Assembly (NCBI RefSeq): GCF_030954495.1
Contig: NZ_JAVHUW010000059.1
Location: 1-64,000, forward strand
Length of the DNA stretch: 64,000 nt
Direction: 5' to 3'
Source: Candidatus Desulfosporosinus nitrosoreducens
GTDB lineage: Bacteria > Bacillota > Desulfitobacteriia > Desulfitobacteriales > Desulfitobacteriaceae
The notes under the pieces were generated by a model. The model ran no database searches and had not been told where the DNA came from. It worked only from the letters and a program-made list of their open reading frames with translations. Below are positions 8,777 to 18,658 of the stretch, piece by piece (position 1 is the stretch's first letter; the number at the start of each line of letters is the position of its first letter). Both the position numbers and the translations under genes were made by a program.

Positions 8777-9946
8777 CTATAATTCGCGGGCACCATCTCC
8801 GCAGTCGCAGATATAAAATTCCAGAATTAAACCTGTTTTCCCTGCGTATCTCTCAGATACTTGGGTTTTAAAATCGGCCACAGCCTCCTGATGGACTAAG
8901 CTCACCGTACACCCTCCAAAACCGGCTCCGGTCATTCTCGTTCCGATGCAACCCGCAACTTGTCGGGCCTCTTCAAATAAGGTATCCAGTTCCGTCCCCG
9001 TCACCTCGTAAAGATCCCGCAATGATTCATGAGATTGAAGCATAAATTCTCCAAAGGCCTGAAGATTTCCCGCCTCCAAGACTTTCGTCGATGCCAGTGT
9101 CCGCTCATTTTCCCGCACGATGTGCTCCAAGCGTTTTCTGACCACAGGGGACTCCACCTGCCCCTGTACCGCCTGCCACTCTTCAACGGTAACGTTTCCC
9201 AAACAGGTAAAAGCGGGCAGAAGGTTTTCCAGAAGGCGAATTCCCTCCTCGCATTCCTGCCTTCTTTGATTATAGTTCGATTCCGTCAAACTTCGCTGTT
9301 TGTTGGAATTCGTAATCACCAACTGATATTCCCCTAAGGACAAGGGCACATAGCGGTAAGCCAAGGTATCGCATTTCAAAAGGATGGCCTGCCCCGCCTT
9401 TCCCAGCCCTGAAGCAAACTGATCCATAATCCCGCAGTTGACTCCGACAAATTGATTTTCCGCCCGCTGTGCCAAACGGATCAGGTCAACGGCTGTGAAT
9501 TCCAACTCTCCCAGACACTTTATAGCCACGGCCGTCACCATTTCTATGGAAGCCGAGGAGGATAATCCCGCTCCTTTAGGTATATTCCCCGCAAAAAGAA
9601 TATCACAACCGGGCAAACTTAAACCTAACTTCTTAAATTCAGCAAAAATACCTTTGGGATAATTTGCCCAGCCGTCCTCCCGGCGATAAACTACCTCTTC
9701 AGCGGCAGCAAACTCTGCTATTCCCGGGAAACTCGTGGAAGCTAAACGAAGGATTCCCTCCGGACGGCGCCGAACCATTGCCCAAGTTCCATAGGTTAAA
9801 GCGGCGGGCAAAACATAGCCTCCTGTGAAATCCGTATGTTCGCCAATTAGATTCACCCGGCCCGGAGCAAAGAAGATCCGGCTCTCCTCTCCCTTAGCTC
9901 CAAACCTTTGAGCGAATTCCTCCCGAAGCAGCTTCAATCCGGGCAT
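8777..9946 (-). CDS. galK: Galactokinase
   Basis: Phosphorylates galactose to galactose 1-phosphate with ATP; GHMP kinase family. The 389-residue protein contains the galactokinase signature GRVNLIGEHTDFTGGY near residues 28-43, the ATP-binding PKGAGLSSSAS loop, the catalytic-region CGIMDQFASG and the C-terminal GAGFGGCTVSLV motif. It follows galT with a 13-nt overlap and precedes galE, so the three enzymes are co-translated. The length matches bacterial GalK. Confidence 0.96.
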   Translation of the reverse strand: MPGLKLLREEFAQRFGAKGEESRIFFAPGRVNLIGEHTDFTGGYVLPAALTYGTWAMVRRRPEGILRLASTSFPGIAEFAAAEEVVYRREDGWANYPKGIFAEFKKLGLSLPGCDILFAGNIPKGAGLSSSASIEMVTAVAIKCLGELEFTAVDLIRLAQRAENQFVGVNCGIMDQFASGLGKAGQAILLKCDTLAYRYVPLSLGEYQLVITNSNKQRSLTESNYNQRRQECEEGIRLLENLLPAFTCLGNVTVEEWQAVQGQVESPVVRKRLEHIVRENERTLASTKVLEAGNLQAFGEFMLQSHESLRDLYEVTGTELDTLFEEARQVAGCIGTRMTGAGFGGCTVSLVHQEAVADFKTQVSERYAGKTGLILEFYICDCGDGAREL

Positions 9947-10929
9947 TGGCCGGCACGCCTTTCTTTTTGAAGATACTCTTGAAGCGCCTGGCGCAAACGC
10001 TCGGAGGTTTCTTCAACAGATTGAGGGTTGGCGGGCGCCCAGGCGCCCATTTCCGAGGAAGCATAGTATTTAAGTTTTCCCGCATCTCTCAAAGGCGTAT
10101 AGAATTCGATATGAAAGTGATAAAAGTCCCGAGCTGCGGCATCGTGCGGCGGGCGCTGATGAATCACCATCATATAGGGAAATAAGCGCCGAAACAACGT
10201 ATCCATGGCACCTGTCATATATTTAAGGATCTCAGCCAGACTCCGCTTTTCTGCGCGGGTAAAATCACTCAAAGCAGTTTTATGGCTTTTGCTGACAATG
10301 AACAACCCATAAGGATAGTCTGTAAAGAAAGGAATATAAGCCAGGAAATGCTCATTTTCATAGATCATCCGTTTTTGAAAATCTAATTCCGCTTGATTCA
10401 TATCACAAATTAAACAAGATCCTTTGGCAGCGTGATAAACCCGGCAGTTTTCCAGTTCCGTCCGCAGCTTCAAGGGAATCCAGGAATAGGCATAGATCTG
10501 ACCATGAGGGTGGGGCATTGTCACGCCGCATTCCTCTCCGCGATTTTCAAAGATCATGATATATTGATGCTTTGGCTCCTGACTCAGGGCGATAAAACGC
10601 TCCGTCCACAAATCAACCAGCTTTTCCAGGTGCTCCACGGACAACTCAGGCAAGGTCGCCGTATGATCAGGGGAATAGAGAATTACTTCGCATTTGCCAA
10701 AAGCTTTTTCAGCAGTATACAGCGAGGTCGCCACAGGGTCCGGTTCAGGCGGTTCAGGCATTAAGGCCGGAAAATCGTTATCATATTTCAGAACATCGTA
10801 ATGTTCGGGAACCTTGCCCGAGCCCGGGCAAAAAGGACAGCCTTCTTTCGGCAGATGCGGACGGTTTTGCCTGTGTGACGCCACCATGGTCCAGTCCCCT
10901 AACAAAGGATTATAGCGCAGCTCTGTCAT
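9934..10929 (-). CDS. galT: Galactose-1-phosphate uridylyltransferase
   Basis: Transfers UMP from UDP-glucose to galactose 1-phosphate; class I HIT-fold enzyme, 331 residues. The nucleophilic histidine motif HPHGQIY and its following segment are intact. Zinc-ligand-type Cys pairs appear in CPFCPG near the N-terminus and CLICD in the middle. The second HIT-like motif lies in the PPHDAA/FYHFHIEFYTP region. It is the first gene of the gal operon, with an AAGGGAGAAG site before ATG 10929 and an AT-rich promoter region upstream. Confidence 0.95.
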   Translation of the reverse strand: MTELRYNPLLGDWTMVASHRQNRPHLPKEGCPFCPGSGKVPEHYDVLKYDNDFPALMPEPPEPDPVATSLYTAEKAFGKCEVILYSPDHTATLPELSVEHLEKLVDLWTERFIALSQEPKHQYIMIFENRGEECGVTMPHPHGQIYAYSWIPLKLRTELENCRVYHAAKGSCLICDMNQAELDFQKRMIYENEHFLAYIPFFTDYPYGLFIVSKSHKTALSDFTRAEKRSLAEILKYMTGAMDTLFRRLFPYMMVIHQRPPHDAAARDFYHFHIEFYTPLRDAGKLKYYASSEMGAWAPANPQSVEETSERLRQALQEYLQKERRAGQCPD

Positions 10930-10974
10930 TACTCTTCTCCCTTTTCCAAAGAAATATAACTACCTCTCTGTTCT

Positions 10975-11003
10975 ATTATAATATATTAAATTAAATTAAT
11001 TAA
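10975..11003 (-). promoter_or_regulatory. Putative promoter of the gal operon
   Basis: Read on the - strand, there is a perfect -10 TATAAT (10975-10980) with a poor -35 (TTAATT, 10998-11003) at 17 bp, in an extremely AT-rich block. A weak -35 suggests dependence on an activator or on release from repression. No copy of the mgl inverted repeat is obvious here. Confidence 0.4.
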
Positions 11004-11218
11004 GTAATTTCCTTGGATTATTTAAGGAGTTTTTCGCACCGGGTGAATCTGCCTCACTGCACACTGCCAACTGTTATCATTACGCCGGTTATTGTCTGCC
11101 CTCGTTTCGAGAACTCTTCCGCCCTGTAAGTACCTTCAAATAATAGAGCGCATAGAATAATAGATAGTTAATATAGGGTTCATTGTGTCCAAAGCTAAAC
11201 TATAGAGAGGTGACAATC

Positions 11219-12544
11219 TTGGCGAACTTAAAGCAAGGTTCTACGGGGACTGAAGTTAAAGAACTTCAGTTGATATTACAAAGGTTAGGATATAATCCCG
11301 GAACGGCAGATGGAATATTTGGCCCCAAAACAATGCAGGCCGTTATTCAGTTTCAAAAAGATACTAGTTTAACACCGGATGGAATCGTCGGTCCGGTTAC
11401 TTGGCTAGCTCTCCAAAACAGGGATCAAGGGTACCGGCTTTACACAATCCAGGCCGGGGATACTTTCTATAAAATTGCCTTAACCTTTAACTTAAACTTA
11501 TCTTCTTTGCTTGCCGCTAACCCCGGAGTCGACCCCAATAAGCTGAATATCGGTCAGAAAATCTGGCTTCCCACTTCCCTTCCCAAACTTGTACTTACAA
11601 AGTCAGTCGGCGGATGGGTTCCATCCTGGCTGCAAACTCAAGCCTTCCGCTCGGTGCAAAATCACCCCGACATATTTAGCAACCTGTCTCCGTTTTGGTA
11701 CGAAGTAGAATCATCGGGAGAAATCATCAAGTATACCGGCGCGGAGGACAATTCCCTTCTTTCCTTCGCCAGAACACATGCTATTAAGCTGTTTCCTCTT
11801 ATATCTAACGCCTTCAGCAGCGAACAGATCTCGGCTGTTCTTAACGATCCTCTAATTCGGAGGAATCATGTTGCCAATATCGTCAAGCTGCTAAGCCAGC
11901 TGAATTATGACGGCATCGACATAAACTATGAGAACCTATTCGTAAAGGATAAAGAAGTATTTGTCATTTTTCTTCAAGAGCTGAAAACGGCCCTTAGTCC
12001 AATAGGCAAGCAGCTTATAGTTACGGTACATGCCAAGACCGATCCGGTCGGAGACTGGACCGGTGCTGAAGCTCACGATTATATAGGGATCGGCCAAACT
12101 GCCGATTTTGTCCGCATCATGGGCTATGACTTTCACTGGTTTGGCGGTGAACCCGGCCCCATAGCCCCTGCTGATTGGATTGACAACGTCTTGGCCTATG
12201 CCGTTTCCACGATCCCTAAAAGTAAAATTGTTCTGGGGCTGCCGACATACGGCTATGACTGGCCCCTCGGACAAGAAGGCAAGGGAATAACTTATAGCTA
12301 TGCTGTTTCCACAGCGAAACGCTATAATGCTCCAATCACGGAAGATGCTCAACAGGGTCCTCATTTTACCTATACGGCAGATGGAGTCGCCCATGAGGTC
12401 TGGTTCATCGACGCCAATTCTTTTGCTGCCCTGTTGGATTTAGTAAATCACTATGACCTTAATGGCATCGTTATCTGGTATCTTGGTGCCGAGGACCCCA
12501 AAATTTATGATGTCATTCAAGCTAAATTTAAGGCAAGTGTTTAG
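11219..12544 (+). CDS. Peptidoglycan-binding/LysM/GH18 protein (YaaH/SleL type)
   Basis: Wall-lytic or spore-cortex-lytic type protein, 441 residues from TTG 11219, which has AGAGGTGA just upstream; a further TTG at 11183 lacks a site. Domains in order: a PG_binding_1 repeat (about 5-60), one LysM module (about 66-112, with YTIQAGDTFYKIA) and a GH18 glycosidase fold (about 125-441). The GH18 catalytic motif reads DGIDINYE, with the acid/base Glu present. There is no signal peptide, as in spore-coat SleL/YaaH enzymes. It stands alone between gal and the chemotaxis gene. A spore role is inferred. Confidence 0.88.
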   Translation: MANLKQGSTGTEVKELQLILQRLGYNPGTADGIFGPKTMQAVIQFQKDTSLTPDGIVGPVTWLALQNRDQGYRLYTIQAGDTFYKIALTFNLNLSSLLAANPGVDPNKLNIGQKIWLPTSLPKLVLTKSVGGWVPSWLQTQAFRSVQNHPDIFSNLSPFWYEVESSGEIIKYTGAEDNSLLSFARTHAIKLFPLISNAFSSEQISAVLNDPLIRRNHVANIVKLLSQLNYDGIDINYENLFVKDKEVFVIFLQELKTALSPIGKQLIVTVHAKTDPVGDWTGAEAHDYIGIGQTADFVRIMGYDFHWFGGEPGPIAPADWIDNVLAYAVSTIPKSKIVLGLPTYGYDWPLGQEGKGITYSYAVSTAKRYNAPITEDAQQGPHFTYTADGVAHEVWFIDANSFAALLDLVNHYDLNGIVIWYLGAEDPKIYDVIQAKFKASV

Positions 12545-12726
12545 AATTAAGCTTGCACTCTTTTGACCCGATTCCGCCTTCCCGGAAGAATCGTTGTCGA
12601 AGACAAACTTCTCCGGGAAGAAATCGGGGATTTCCGCACAAAGCAGTGTCAAAAAAGGGGCTGTCCTGAAAACTGTCTGCACGAAAACTCAGTCCCTAAA
12701 ATTCAAAGTGGTTGCAACGCTCAAAA

Positions 12727-12771
12727 AGCGTCCTCCTTTCACTGTCAAAGTGAAGTGAGGGCGCTTTCTCA
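12727..12771. terminator. Bidirectional terminator hairpin
   Basis: An imperfect long inverted repeat (AAGCGTCCTC...GAGGGCGCTT, with inner TTCACT/AAGTGAA pairing) lies between the convergent GH18 and chemotaxis genes. It is flanked by A-rich sequence on the left and TTTCT on the right, so it could serve both strands. Confidence 0.65.
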
Positions 12772-12835
12772 TTGCTTACTATAGAGGCAAAAGTGGGGAT
12801 GTGAAAACAACAAAGGCCAATTCAGCCAAACTTAA

Positions 12836-14107
12836 TTACACTTTAAACTTTAATACGACATTATGGAGCCTTTTTACGCTATTTCTAACTAGATCGGCCT
12901 GTTCTACAACATCAGAAGCCCTTTTCGCTATAATTATTGCTCTATCGGTAATTTCTTGAGTTCCCGATGCTGCTTTATGGCTTGCCTCTGCAATCCCCTT
13001 AACAGAGTTAACCACGGTCTGGGTTGAAGTGAGCAATTCTTCTGAAGTCACTTTAAAATCAGAAGTCATATCGTTTATTCCATGAGCATCATTATTGTAT
13101 TGTTCGCCTATTTTAACGATCATATCGTATTCATTGATTATCGTATTATTGACAAGCTCTAATATCTCTTCCGAGCTTGAAGCAAGATTTTCAACAGATT
13201 CCATCACATTTTCTGTCACAGTTTTAATCTTTATAACGGCAGCTTTCGAACCCTCCGCAAGCTTTCTTATTTCTTCAGCTACCACCGCAAACCCTTTGCC
13301 TGCTCCTCCCGCCCGTGCAGCTTCAATAGCGGCATTTAAAGCAAGCAAATCCGTTTGAGACGTAATTTGGAGTATCGATTCTGATAAAATACCTATTTCT
13401 GCAACCGTTTTGGATTTTTTGATGGCATTGATCAGCCTTTCTCTTGTCCCTCTGTAAATCTTTATCGCATTATCTTTCGAAGTAATAGAATCTTCCTTAA
13501 GCTTATTGGCCCTGATATTTATTTCAGAGGCTGTTTCTGATCCTTCCTGCGCTTTCTTGGCAATAGATTCAATGGCCGTTTCAATTTCATTGGAAATAGC
13601 GCTTAATTCCTGCGTGGAAGCAGATGTCTCCCGCATGCTTACGGACAGGATTTGCGTTATTGAGGTAACATCTCCAATTTGTTTGTCCAGATAGCCTATA
13701 TCCTCTGTGGTATTATCTGCGAATTTGGCTAATTGCTTAGCTTCATCAATAATTTGTTCGATTATTGATTTTAATGATTCTGCCATTAAGTTGAAATCAT
13801 CAGAGAGTTTGCTAATATCATCTTCACCTTTAATATGTAAGCGTTTTGTTAAATCTCCCTTAATAATATTATCAAAATGTTTGTATAAACTTCTAATTGA
13901 AGAGATTAATGTAATATTTGCTACTATATAAGAGACTACACCGACAATAATACCTGCTGCGATACATGAAATACTAAACAGTACCCGCATTTCTTCGCTT
14001 TTGTATATTGTAAATATAGAGGCATAAAAGGGAAATAGTATACCTATAGCAAACCCAAAGCCAACCGAGATGAAAAAAAACTTTCGAATTTGACCTGATT
14101 TAAACAA
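12836..14107 (-). CDS. Methyl-accepting chemotaxis protein with minimal extracellular loop
   Basis: Chemoreceptor of 423 residues from TTG 14107, preceded by a GGGGGGAGA site; a further TTG upstream at 14155 has none. It has two N-terminal membrane segments (about 9-31 and 41-66) separated by only about ten residues, then a HAMP-like segment and a long coiled-coil MCP domain. The hairpin tip around [20 protein letters not shown] is intact. The near-absence of an outside domain implies sensing in the membrane or cytosol, or by a partner. It is the first member of a local signalling group on the same strand. Confidence 0.9.
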   Translation of the reverse strand: MFKSGQIRKFFFISVGFGFAIGILFPFYASIFTIYKSEEMRVLFSISCIAAGIIVGVVSYIVANITLISSIRSLYKHFDNIIKGDLTKRLHIKGEDDISKLSDDFNLMAESLKSIIEQIIDEAKQLAKFADNTTEDIGYLDKQIGDVTSITQILSVSMRETSASTQELSAISNEIETAIESIAKKAQEGSETASEINIRANKLKEDSITSKDNAIKIYRGTRERLINAIKKSKTVAEIGILSESILQITSQTDLLALNAAIEAARAGGAGKGFAVVAEEIRKLAEGSKAAVIKIKTVTENVMESVENLASSSEEILELVNNTIINEYDMIVKIGEQYNNDAHGINDMTSDFKVTSEELLTSTQTVVNSVKGIAEASHKAASGTQEITDRAIIIAKRASDVVEQADLVRNSVKRLHNVVLKFKV

Positions 14108-14255
14108 AAAATCTCCCCCCTTTAAATAATTGTCAGAGAAATTGTATACTTCCAAACTTTGATCCCTTAGATTTCATTGGAGTATTGACTGTTCGAATAA
14201 GTGATAAGCTTCATAACAAGTCAGCACTTAACCGTGTTTTGCTTATTAAAAGATA

Positions 14256-15479
14256 TTAATCCAACTCAACATTATTCACCCAGACAACCGCCCCGGCATA
14301 GGCTTCAGCGACATCGGCAACATTAATGGCATGTTTATGCACGTAATCAAATATCTTAGCCCACTCTCCTTTTTCGTAAGCCAAGATTACTTTGTAACAG
14401 ACGGACATTTTACCCTGATCATAATTTCCTGAAAGCACTTGTTTCACCTCACTGGATACGGGCAATTCAGGCAGCAGCAGCTCTATGGGGCATCCGGCCA
14501 AAACATCTATCATGGACAAAATGCCTAATGTAAAAAACTCCATTTCCCGTTTATTTAAGCCTAGCTTTCGGCACAGAAGCTCCAGAGTTTTAGCACGTTG
14601 GGCACAGAGATTTACGATCATATCCTGACCGTTGCCACCGATTTTGCGCAGGGCCGTTATAAAGGCCCATTTTTTCAGTTCGTCCAACCCAATTCGAATC
14701 GCTGCTTGTCTGATCGATACGATTTCACTTCCGCGATAATAATAAGCGGTATTAGCTATTCGTAAGATTTCATATGAAAAAGCAACATCTTTCTCAATAA
14801 TTTTTGCTATATCTTCAAAGTCAGGGTCCTTGCTTTCAAGCAGCTTAATTAAGGCGATATGGTTCATTTTTGACGGCGGGATTCTTTTAGAAGATGTAAT
14901 TACAGGCTTGGAAAAATAGTAGCCTTGAAAAAGTGTATATCCGGCTTTAACCGCTATTTGAAAATCATCATAGTTTTCAATTTTTTCCGCAAGAAACTTG
15001 ATTTTTCCATTTCTCAATTGTCGAACCACATAATTCCTATCTTGATCCGTTTTAGTTGCCATAAAATCAACTTTGATAATGTCCGCTAAGTTAATCAACG
15101 CTTCATAACTTGGTGTGAACACGAAATCGTCCAGAGCAAGAGTATATCCCTCTGCTTTAAGGTTTTTACAGGCAACTATTATGTCTGCGCTTGGTTCAAC
15201 GTTTTCAAGCACCTCAATTACTATTTGTTCCTTAGGAAATAATGTTGCTACACCATGCAAAAGCATAGCTTCTGTAAAATTAATAAAAGCCTTTCTCTTG
15301 CCCAATATTTCATTGACACCCATTGATAAAAAGCTGGCAGCCATCACATTGGATGTGGCTACATCCCCATTAACACTACTATAGGAGTTCCCCCCTCCTT
15401 CTTCTCTGCATAAAAACTCATATCCATATAATTTATTACTGATTTCAAGAATTGGCTGCCGGGCAAACAACAAAGTCAT
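14256..15479 (-). CDS. Degenerate EAL plus HDOD signal-transduction protein (YuxH/CdgJ type)
   Basis: This 407-residue protein has an N-terminal EAL-like domain (about 1-200) followed by an HDOD domain (about 205-390). It matches the 'EAL and modified HD-GYP' family; it begins ARQPILEISNKLYGYEFL, and the catalytic E-A-L is changed to EFL. Other cyclic-di-GMP phosphodiesterase residues are not evident, so it is probably a binding or scaffold protein. Family members affect motility and type IV pili. It neighbours a chemoreceptor and a two-component pair. GGAGGGGGA precedes the ATG. Confidence 0.87.
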   Translation of the reverse strand: MTLLFARQPILEISNKLYGYEFLCREEGGGNSYSSVNGDVATSNVMAASFLSMGVNEILGKRKAFINFTEAMLLHGVATLFPKEQIVIEVLENVEPSADIIVACKNLKAEGYTLALDDFVFTPSYEALINLADIIKVDFMATKTDQDRNYVVRQLRNGKIKFLAEKIENYDDFQIAVKAGYTLFQGYYFSKPVITSSKRIPPSKMNHIALIKLLESKDPDFEDIAKIIEKDVAFSYEILRIANTAYYYRGSEIVSIRQAAIRIGLDELKKWAFITALRKIGGNGQDMIVNLCAQRAKTLELLCRKLGLNKREMEFFTLGILSMIDVLAGCPIELLLPELPVSSEVKQVLSGNYDQGKMSVCYKVILAYEKGEWAKIFDYVHKHAINVADVAEAYAGAVVWVNNVELD

Positions 15480-15847
15480 AAAGATTCCCCCTCCACTGTA
15501 GAGCTTTTTTCTAAGTCGATCTGTATTACGACAATAAAAAAACCAACAATTATTAACTAATTGCCGGCAGGGGGCTAAACGACTTTAATATCTCTAAGGT
15601 GCGCAATAAGAGGTCACACTCATCTCTAATGTCAACTGTCTAATATTCAAGAGTGTTTGATTTATCAAAAACATTTCATTTCATTTTCCCCTCGCCAAAG
15701 TAATTATAGCTTACAAGAATTTAAGTTAAAAACTGAACCGCAACCAGCCTAAATAATTTACCGACAGTTCAAATCTGACTTAAATCAATTTATCAGAACG
15801 GTTCATAGTTTTCCTATATTTTTTACGGTTATTCTCTTCGTTAACAT
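15480..15847. other. Intergenic stretch between sensor kinase and EAL-HDOD genes
   Basis: AT-rich with no gene. It probably holds the promoter of the EAL-HDOD gene on the - strand (a TTGACA-like box occurs around 15630-15640). No structured RNA was recognised. Confidence 0.4.
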
Positions 15848-16999
15848 TTATATCCACTTCGCCTTCATTGGCACTCCAAAAACAAAGGTCGTCCCGTTGT
15901 TGCAAGAAAAAGAGATATAACCTCCTAAATACTTTTCACCGAGGAGCTTCATGCTATAAGTGCCGATGCCGCGTCCACTGCCTTTGTTGGAATAGGAACG
16001 CTTGAAAATTTGCAGTTGTACCTCCCGCGGTATGGACTGGGTATTATGCACTCTGAATTCAGCATAGCCATCCTTCTTTTCAATCAATATGCTTACCGTA
16101 TCCCCGTCGGAAGCTTCAACCGCATTTTTTAGCATGTTGTTGACGATACGTCTTACTAAAACAACATCACTTGTTATGATCAGATCTTCATCACACTCGA
16201 TTTCTATGGAACAAAACATCGTGTCATATTTTTCATAAAACTCGACGAGTTTGGTAACCAAACCCTTTGCTGAAAAGTTTGACAAATTTAGTTTAAGCTC
16301 TCCGTTCTCAGCCGCTATCAAATCTCTTTGGCTATTGATTTCATCAATCAGAATATCAACAGCTTCATTAGCATGGGTTGATAATTCCTGAACTTCGCTC
16401 AAGTTTGGCGATTCTTTCATTATTTGAACGAACCCCTTTACAGCACCCGATGTATTCAGCAAGTCGTGAAAAAAGACTTGTTCAAAGACTTGTCTCCTTT
16501 TTTCCTCACTAATATCCCTTACGATGAACAGTGTATACTCATCATCGATAACTCCAGCGGGAGCCGCATAAACCGCCAGTTCAAAGCATTTCGTATCGTT
16601 CATTTTTTCCGCGGTGAGCAGGCATTCCTTCGACACAGGGGCTTTCGTTTTTTGTGATTCCAGTATCGCGAGGACGGCTCCGCAAACACTGCAGCATTCC
16701 GTTGTTCCGCAGCCTCCTGCCGTTTCGTGCGAGTGAACACAGTTTAAGACCTCTCCGGGGCGGAGACCTAATAGCTTCTCTTGGGATGCAATTCCTAAGG
16801 TCTCAAATAAAACATTGTTTGAGTATATTATTTGCCTTTCTTTATTCAAAACAAGCACAATATAAGGAATGATATTAAAGAGATTGGGAATCAGATTTTG
16901 TTTTGTTATTTGCTCTGCTTGCCCCAGGATTATGTCATCAGCTAAGCGAGAGGCTGGTGCAAATTGAGTCTCATCCTCGTCACTAATTAAATTACTCAC
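15848..16999 (-). CDS. PAS-domain sensor histidine kinase with Cys/His cluster
   Basis: Cytosolic sensor kinase of 383 residues. A PAS domain (about 35-165) contains a conspicuous Cys/His cluster (Cys87, His89, Cys97, Cys102, Cys103, Cys106), likely a metal or redox centre. The phospho-acceptor region FFHDLLNTSG (His178) is followed by an HATPase domain with the N box (NNMLKNAVEAS), G1-like and G2-like (GSGRGIGTYSMK) motifs. The histidine box is of the short HDLLN type. It lies 20 nt downstream of a response-regulator gene, so the two form a pair. There are no membrane segments. The signal is unknown. Confidence 0.87.
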   Translation of the reverse strand: MSNLISDEDETQFAPASRLADDIILGQAEQITKQNLIPNLFNIIPYIVLVLNKERQIIYSNNVLFETLGIASQEKLLGLRPGEVLNCVHSHETAGGCGTTECCSVCGAVLAILESQKTKAPVSKECLLTAEKMNDTKCFELAVYAAPAGVIDDEYTLFIVRDISEEKRRQVFEQVFFHDLLNTSGAVKGFVQIMKESPNLSEVQELSTHANEAVDILIDEINSQRDLIAAENGELKLNLSNFSAKGLVTKLVEFYEKYDTMFCSIEIECDEDLIITSDVVLVRRIVNNMLKNAVEASDGDTVSILIEKKDGYAEFRVHNTQSIPREVQLQIFKRSYSNKGSGRGIGTYSMKLLGEKYLGGYISFSCNNGTTFVFGVPMKAKWI

Positions 17000-17019
17000 A
17001 TCAAATCAAACCCCTTACT

Positions 17020-17613
17020 TCATTTGAAAATTTCATAGACTTTCCTAAACTTTTCCGCATAGTCTTCATTTCCTATCGAAGAATACACCTTGCTTAGCAG
17101 CAAGTATATCTCCGAATTGATGGGGGTCTCAGAAAGAGCCTTTTTCAGATATATCAGAGCTTCTTCCGGACTGCCGTATTTTAATTCTCTATTAACAAGC
17201 TGAAAAACGTCCTGTTCCTCAACAATAGGGTCTTTTTTTAATTCTCTGGTATGTATTTTCTGCTCGATTTCAGTCACCAGCTCTTTAAATCTAGCCAAAG
17301 TAAAGGGTTTTTGCAGATAGGCCACGGCACCCATTTGAGTACACTCCACCGCATTTTTTACAGTGGCATAGGCTGTCGTTATGACTACAGGCGTAGTAAT
17401 ACCATTGTGCATCATCCATTTAAAGACTTCTGTGCCACTCATATAAGGCATTTTTATATCCAAAAATATTATAGTATAGTCCTCAGCTTTCATTAGGGCC
17501 ATAGCCTGCTTGCCATTTCCGGCAGTCTCAACGAGATAGCCTTCCGTTTGCAAGCATTTAGTTAACAATATTCGGTTTGATTTTGTATCATCGACCACTA
17601 GGGCTTTCTTCAT
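17020..17613 (-). CDS. Response regulator with REC domain and TPR-like tail
   Basis: Response regulator of 197 residues from ATG 17613, preceded by GGGAAGGTGA. The REC domain (1-120) has the acidic pair VVDD (Asp8, Asp9), phospho-acceptor Asp52 in FLDIKMP, the switch Thr80 and Lys102 in QKPF. The C-terminal about 60 residues form short helices resembling TPR repeats and no DNA-binding domain is seen, so output is probably by protein contact. It is transcribed with the downstream PAS kinase. Confidence 0.9.
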   Translation of the reverse strand: MKKALVVDDTKSNRILLTKCLQTEGYLVETAGNGKQAMALMKAEDYTIIFLDIKMPYMSGTEVFKWMMHNGITTPVVITTAYATVKNAVECTQMGAVAYLQKPFTLARFKELVTEIEQKIHTRELKKDPIVEEQDVFQLVNRELKYGSPEEALIYLKKALSETPINSEIYLLLSKVYSSIGNEDYAEKFRKVYEIFK

Positions 17614-18035
17614 TTTTTCACCTTCCCGAAGCAATTGGAATAGATCTGTTTATTACATTTTGCCTTGACAATGGTGCTTAAAGAAAGTATCTGCATATAA
17701 AAGAGTTAACTAAAATCCAGGTGGATTATGATATTTTTCAGATTCCTTAGTTCGTTTTAATATTTAAAATCTATTAGCCAGTCTCTTTGTTCGCTTTTTC
17801 TAAATAATTATATCTTAGTAAGGAAAGAAAGATCAACAAATAACTTATCGGCAATCTGCATATTATTCGAGTTTTCAACTTAAAGACAAACCCATGCCAA
17901 GCACAGCAATAAAGCGAGGGAGAATCCCTCGCTGAACACTTGAATGAAATTTATTTTTAGAAACCGCGTTAATTGCCTGATTAGCTTTAGATAATCGTAT
18001 TAAAAAACTTATTGAGAGTCAGCTTTGCTTTTCCA
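17614..18035. other. Intergenic stretch with a terminator-like hairpin
   Basis: No gene was found. At 17913-17933 a 9-bp perfect stem, AGCGAGGGA/TCCCTCGCT, is followed on the - strand by TTTATT, a likely terminator for the MazG-like gene. The remainder is AT-rich. Confidence 0.5.
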
Positions 18036-18377
18036 CTAATCACAATACCCCTTCTGCCTCAGCTTCATAATATGTTCACGCAAAATTGTTTCCAAATCAA
18101 TTCCATACTGCTCCTCAAGAACAAACATCATGGTCACCGCTGTTTGGGCAACGTCAACCAACTCGCGGGCCACTCTCTGCATGGCCTCCGCTTCCTCGAG
18201 GCGCTGACGTTCCCCGCTGAGCCCTCTGAACTTGCCGATAGCCTGGGCTAACTCCCCGGATTCCTCCATGATCTTGAGGGCCGTACTCTCCAAAGAAGGG
18301 CTTAAGCGATTCAAGCGGGGTAAGGTCACAGTTTTAGTAGCGTACTGTTCCGGACCGGATTTAGAATTCGTTGTCAC
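18036..18377 (-). CDS. MazG-like nucleotide pyrophosphohydrolase
   Basis: Small all-alpha NTP pyrophosphohydrolase of the MazG-like superfamily, 113 residues from GTG 18377, which has GGAGGTG 6 nt upstream. A longer reading from 18437 lacks a site. Metal-binding motifs are visible: EESGELAQ (E-x3-E type, about 43-50) and ELVDVAQ (E-x2-D). Likely reaction: hydrolysis of a (d)NTP to the monophosphate plus PPi, as a house-cleaning function. It is monocistronic, between a terminator and the molybdenum hydroxylase operon. The substrate is unknown. Confidence 0.8.
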   Translation of the reverse strand: MTTNSKSGPEQYATKTVTLPRLNRLSPSLESTALKIMEESGELAQAIGKFRGLSGERQRLEEAEAMQRVARELVDVAQTAVTMMFVLEEQYGIDLETILREHIMKLRQKGYCD

Positions 18378-18530
18378 TTTCGCACCTCCCCTGCCTATCA
18401 ATCTCTTTGTTTCATTATTATACCATTCTTGAAGCATGAACGCATTAACGATACCCTGGTGGTATTTGGCGGCGGATCTTCCTTAGGGTTCACCGCCCTG
18501 GTATCTTCAATTTCCTTTCTGAATCTCCGA

Positions 18531-18582
18531 AGCGCAAAAGACTGCCCGACGAAGGAAACCGTCTAAGGCAGTCTTTTGCGCT
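18531..18582 (-). terminator. Strong inverted repeat downstream of the molybdenum hydroxylase operon
   Basis: A 16-bp perfect stem (AGCGCAAAAGACTGCC with its complement, 18531-18546 and 18567-18582) and 20-nt loop lie 77 nt past the large-subunit stop. There is no long U-tract after it, but the TCTTTT inside the stem and its placement suggest a terminator. Confidence 0.7.
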
Positions 18583-18658
18583 GGCTTACAAGTCATTATC
18601 AAGCAGGCAAATCCGTTACATTGCCACTAAATCTCAGCTTTGATCTTACAATCTCTGC

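Noticed and set aside
12563..12784. 73-codon Cys-containing frame on the + strand
   Set aside because: It overlaps hairpins and the shared terminator between convergent genes and has a TTG start without a ribosome site.
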